From positions 1 to 6,091 of the forward strand of contig JAGQRC010000246.1 of assembly GCA_020425835.1 (NCBI GenBank): a stretch of 6,091 nt of DNA, read 5' to 3'. The notes under the pieces were generated by a model. The model had not been told where the DNA came from and searched no databases. It worked only from the letters and a program-made list of their open reading frames with translations. The stretch is from Planctomycetota bacterium. GTDB taxonomy: Bacteria; Planctomycetota; UBA8108; UBA1146; JAJFFE01. Positions 5,929 through 6,091 of this stretch are shown one piece after another (position 1 is the stretch's first letter; each line of letters starts with the position of its first letter). A program made the translations under genes and the position numbers.

Positions 5929-6091
5929 TTATCCCGGAGCCAGGTGGCAGGTCATGCAGAGCGCGCTGCCGGTGTTGTCGACGCGCAGGAACATGCCGTA
6001 TGCCGCGCGGCTGCCGTGAGCGAAGTGGCAGCTGACGCACTGAACACGGCCATCTTCCAGGTGAGCCGAGGAGCCGGCCGGGGTCTCGTCG
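5929..6091 (-). CDS. C-terminal end of a second OmcE-like multiheme cytochrome, cut by window edge
   Basis: These are the last 53 residues of a cytochrome c whose start lies beyond the right edge; the stop is TAA 5931-5929. Two heme sites are visible: CVSCH followed by FAHG, and CMTCH, which lies four residues from the C-terminus. The spacing of 27 residues between the two sites and the LEDGRVQCVSCH context match the end of the left-edge cytochrome (WGEVQCTSCHDPHDN), so the two are paralogues. This ending is also like the C-terminus of Geobacter OmcE as I remember it. The His of FAHG is the likely distal ligand equivalent to His202 of the left-edge protein. An intrinsic terminator follows at once, so this gene ends its own transcript. 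The heme count of the whole protein is unknown. Confidence 0.85.
   Translation of the reverse strand, partial: DETPAGSSAHLEDGRVQCVSCHFAHGSRAAYGMFLRVDNTGSALCMTCHLAPG

Noticed and set aside
1..6091. Search for CRISPR arrays, tRNAs, insertion sequences, inverted terminal repeats and attachment sites
   Set aside because: No regularly spaced repeats, no transposase or integrase and no tRNA-like fold were seen. The only clear inverted repeat is the terminator at 5855-5886.

Overview
This is a high-GC window that is densely coding on the minus strand. It reads as part of a locus for extracellular electron transfer in a Gram-negative environmental bacterium. Evidence for this is the c-type cytochromes with CxxCH heme sites, the lipoprotein-type signal peptides and an outer-membrane beta-barrel. 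Base composition and gene content suggest something like Desulfobacterota, Myxococcota or Acidobacteriota, but the sequence does not settle the phylum.

Layout in the direction of transcription (right to left). At the right edge, 5929-6091 is the C-terminal end of a multiheme cytochrome, closed by a strong intrinsic terminator (5855-5886). After a short leader comes a tight five-gene cluster: an NHL beta-propeller lipoprotein (4527-5795), a pentaheme cytochrome with a lipoprotein-like signal (3834-4490), a large outer-membrane beta-barrel protein with an inserted Ig-like segment (1763-3847), a second NHL beta-propeller lipoprotein (635-1756), and a multiheme cytochrome running off the left edge (1-645). 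Gaps are 36 and 6 bp, and two junctions overlap (14 and 11 bp), so this is very probably one operon.

The left-edge cytochrome resembles OmcE, the tetraheme nanowire cytochrome of Geobacter, as I remember its sequence. Three CxxCH sites and four separate candidate distal histidines are visible, in the OmcE-like order, and the fourth heme site is expected just outside the window. The right-edge fragment is paralogous to it. The likely division of labour is inferred: the OmcE-like cytochrome is the exported, possibly polymerising conductor. The barrel is its outer-membrane exit or anchor. The pentaheme cytochrome feeds electrons to it or through it. The two NHL propellers act as scaffold or assembly lipoproteins. 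The set as a whole is therefore a candidate cytochrome-nanowire assembly and secretion locus.
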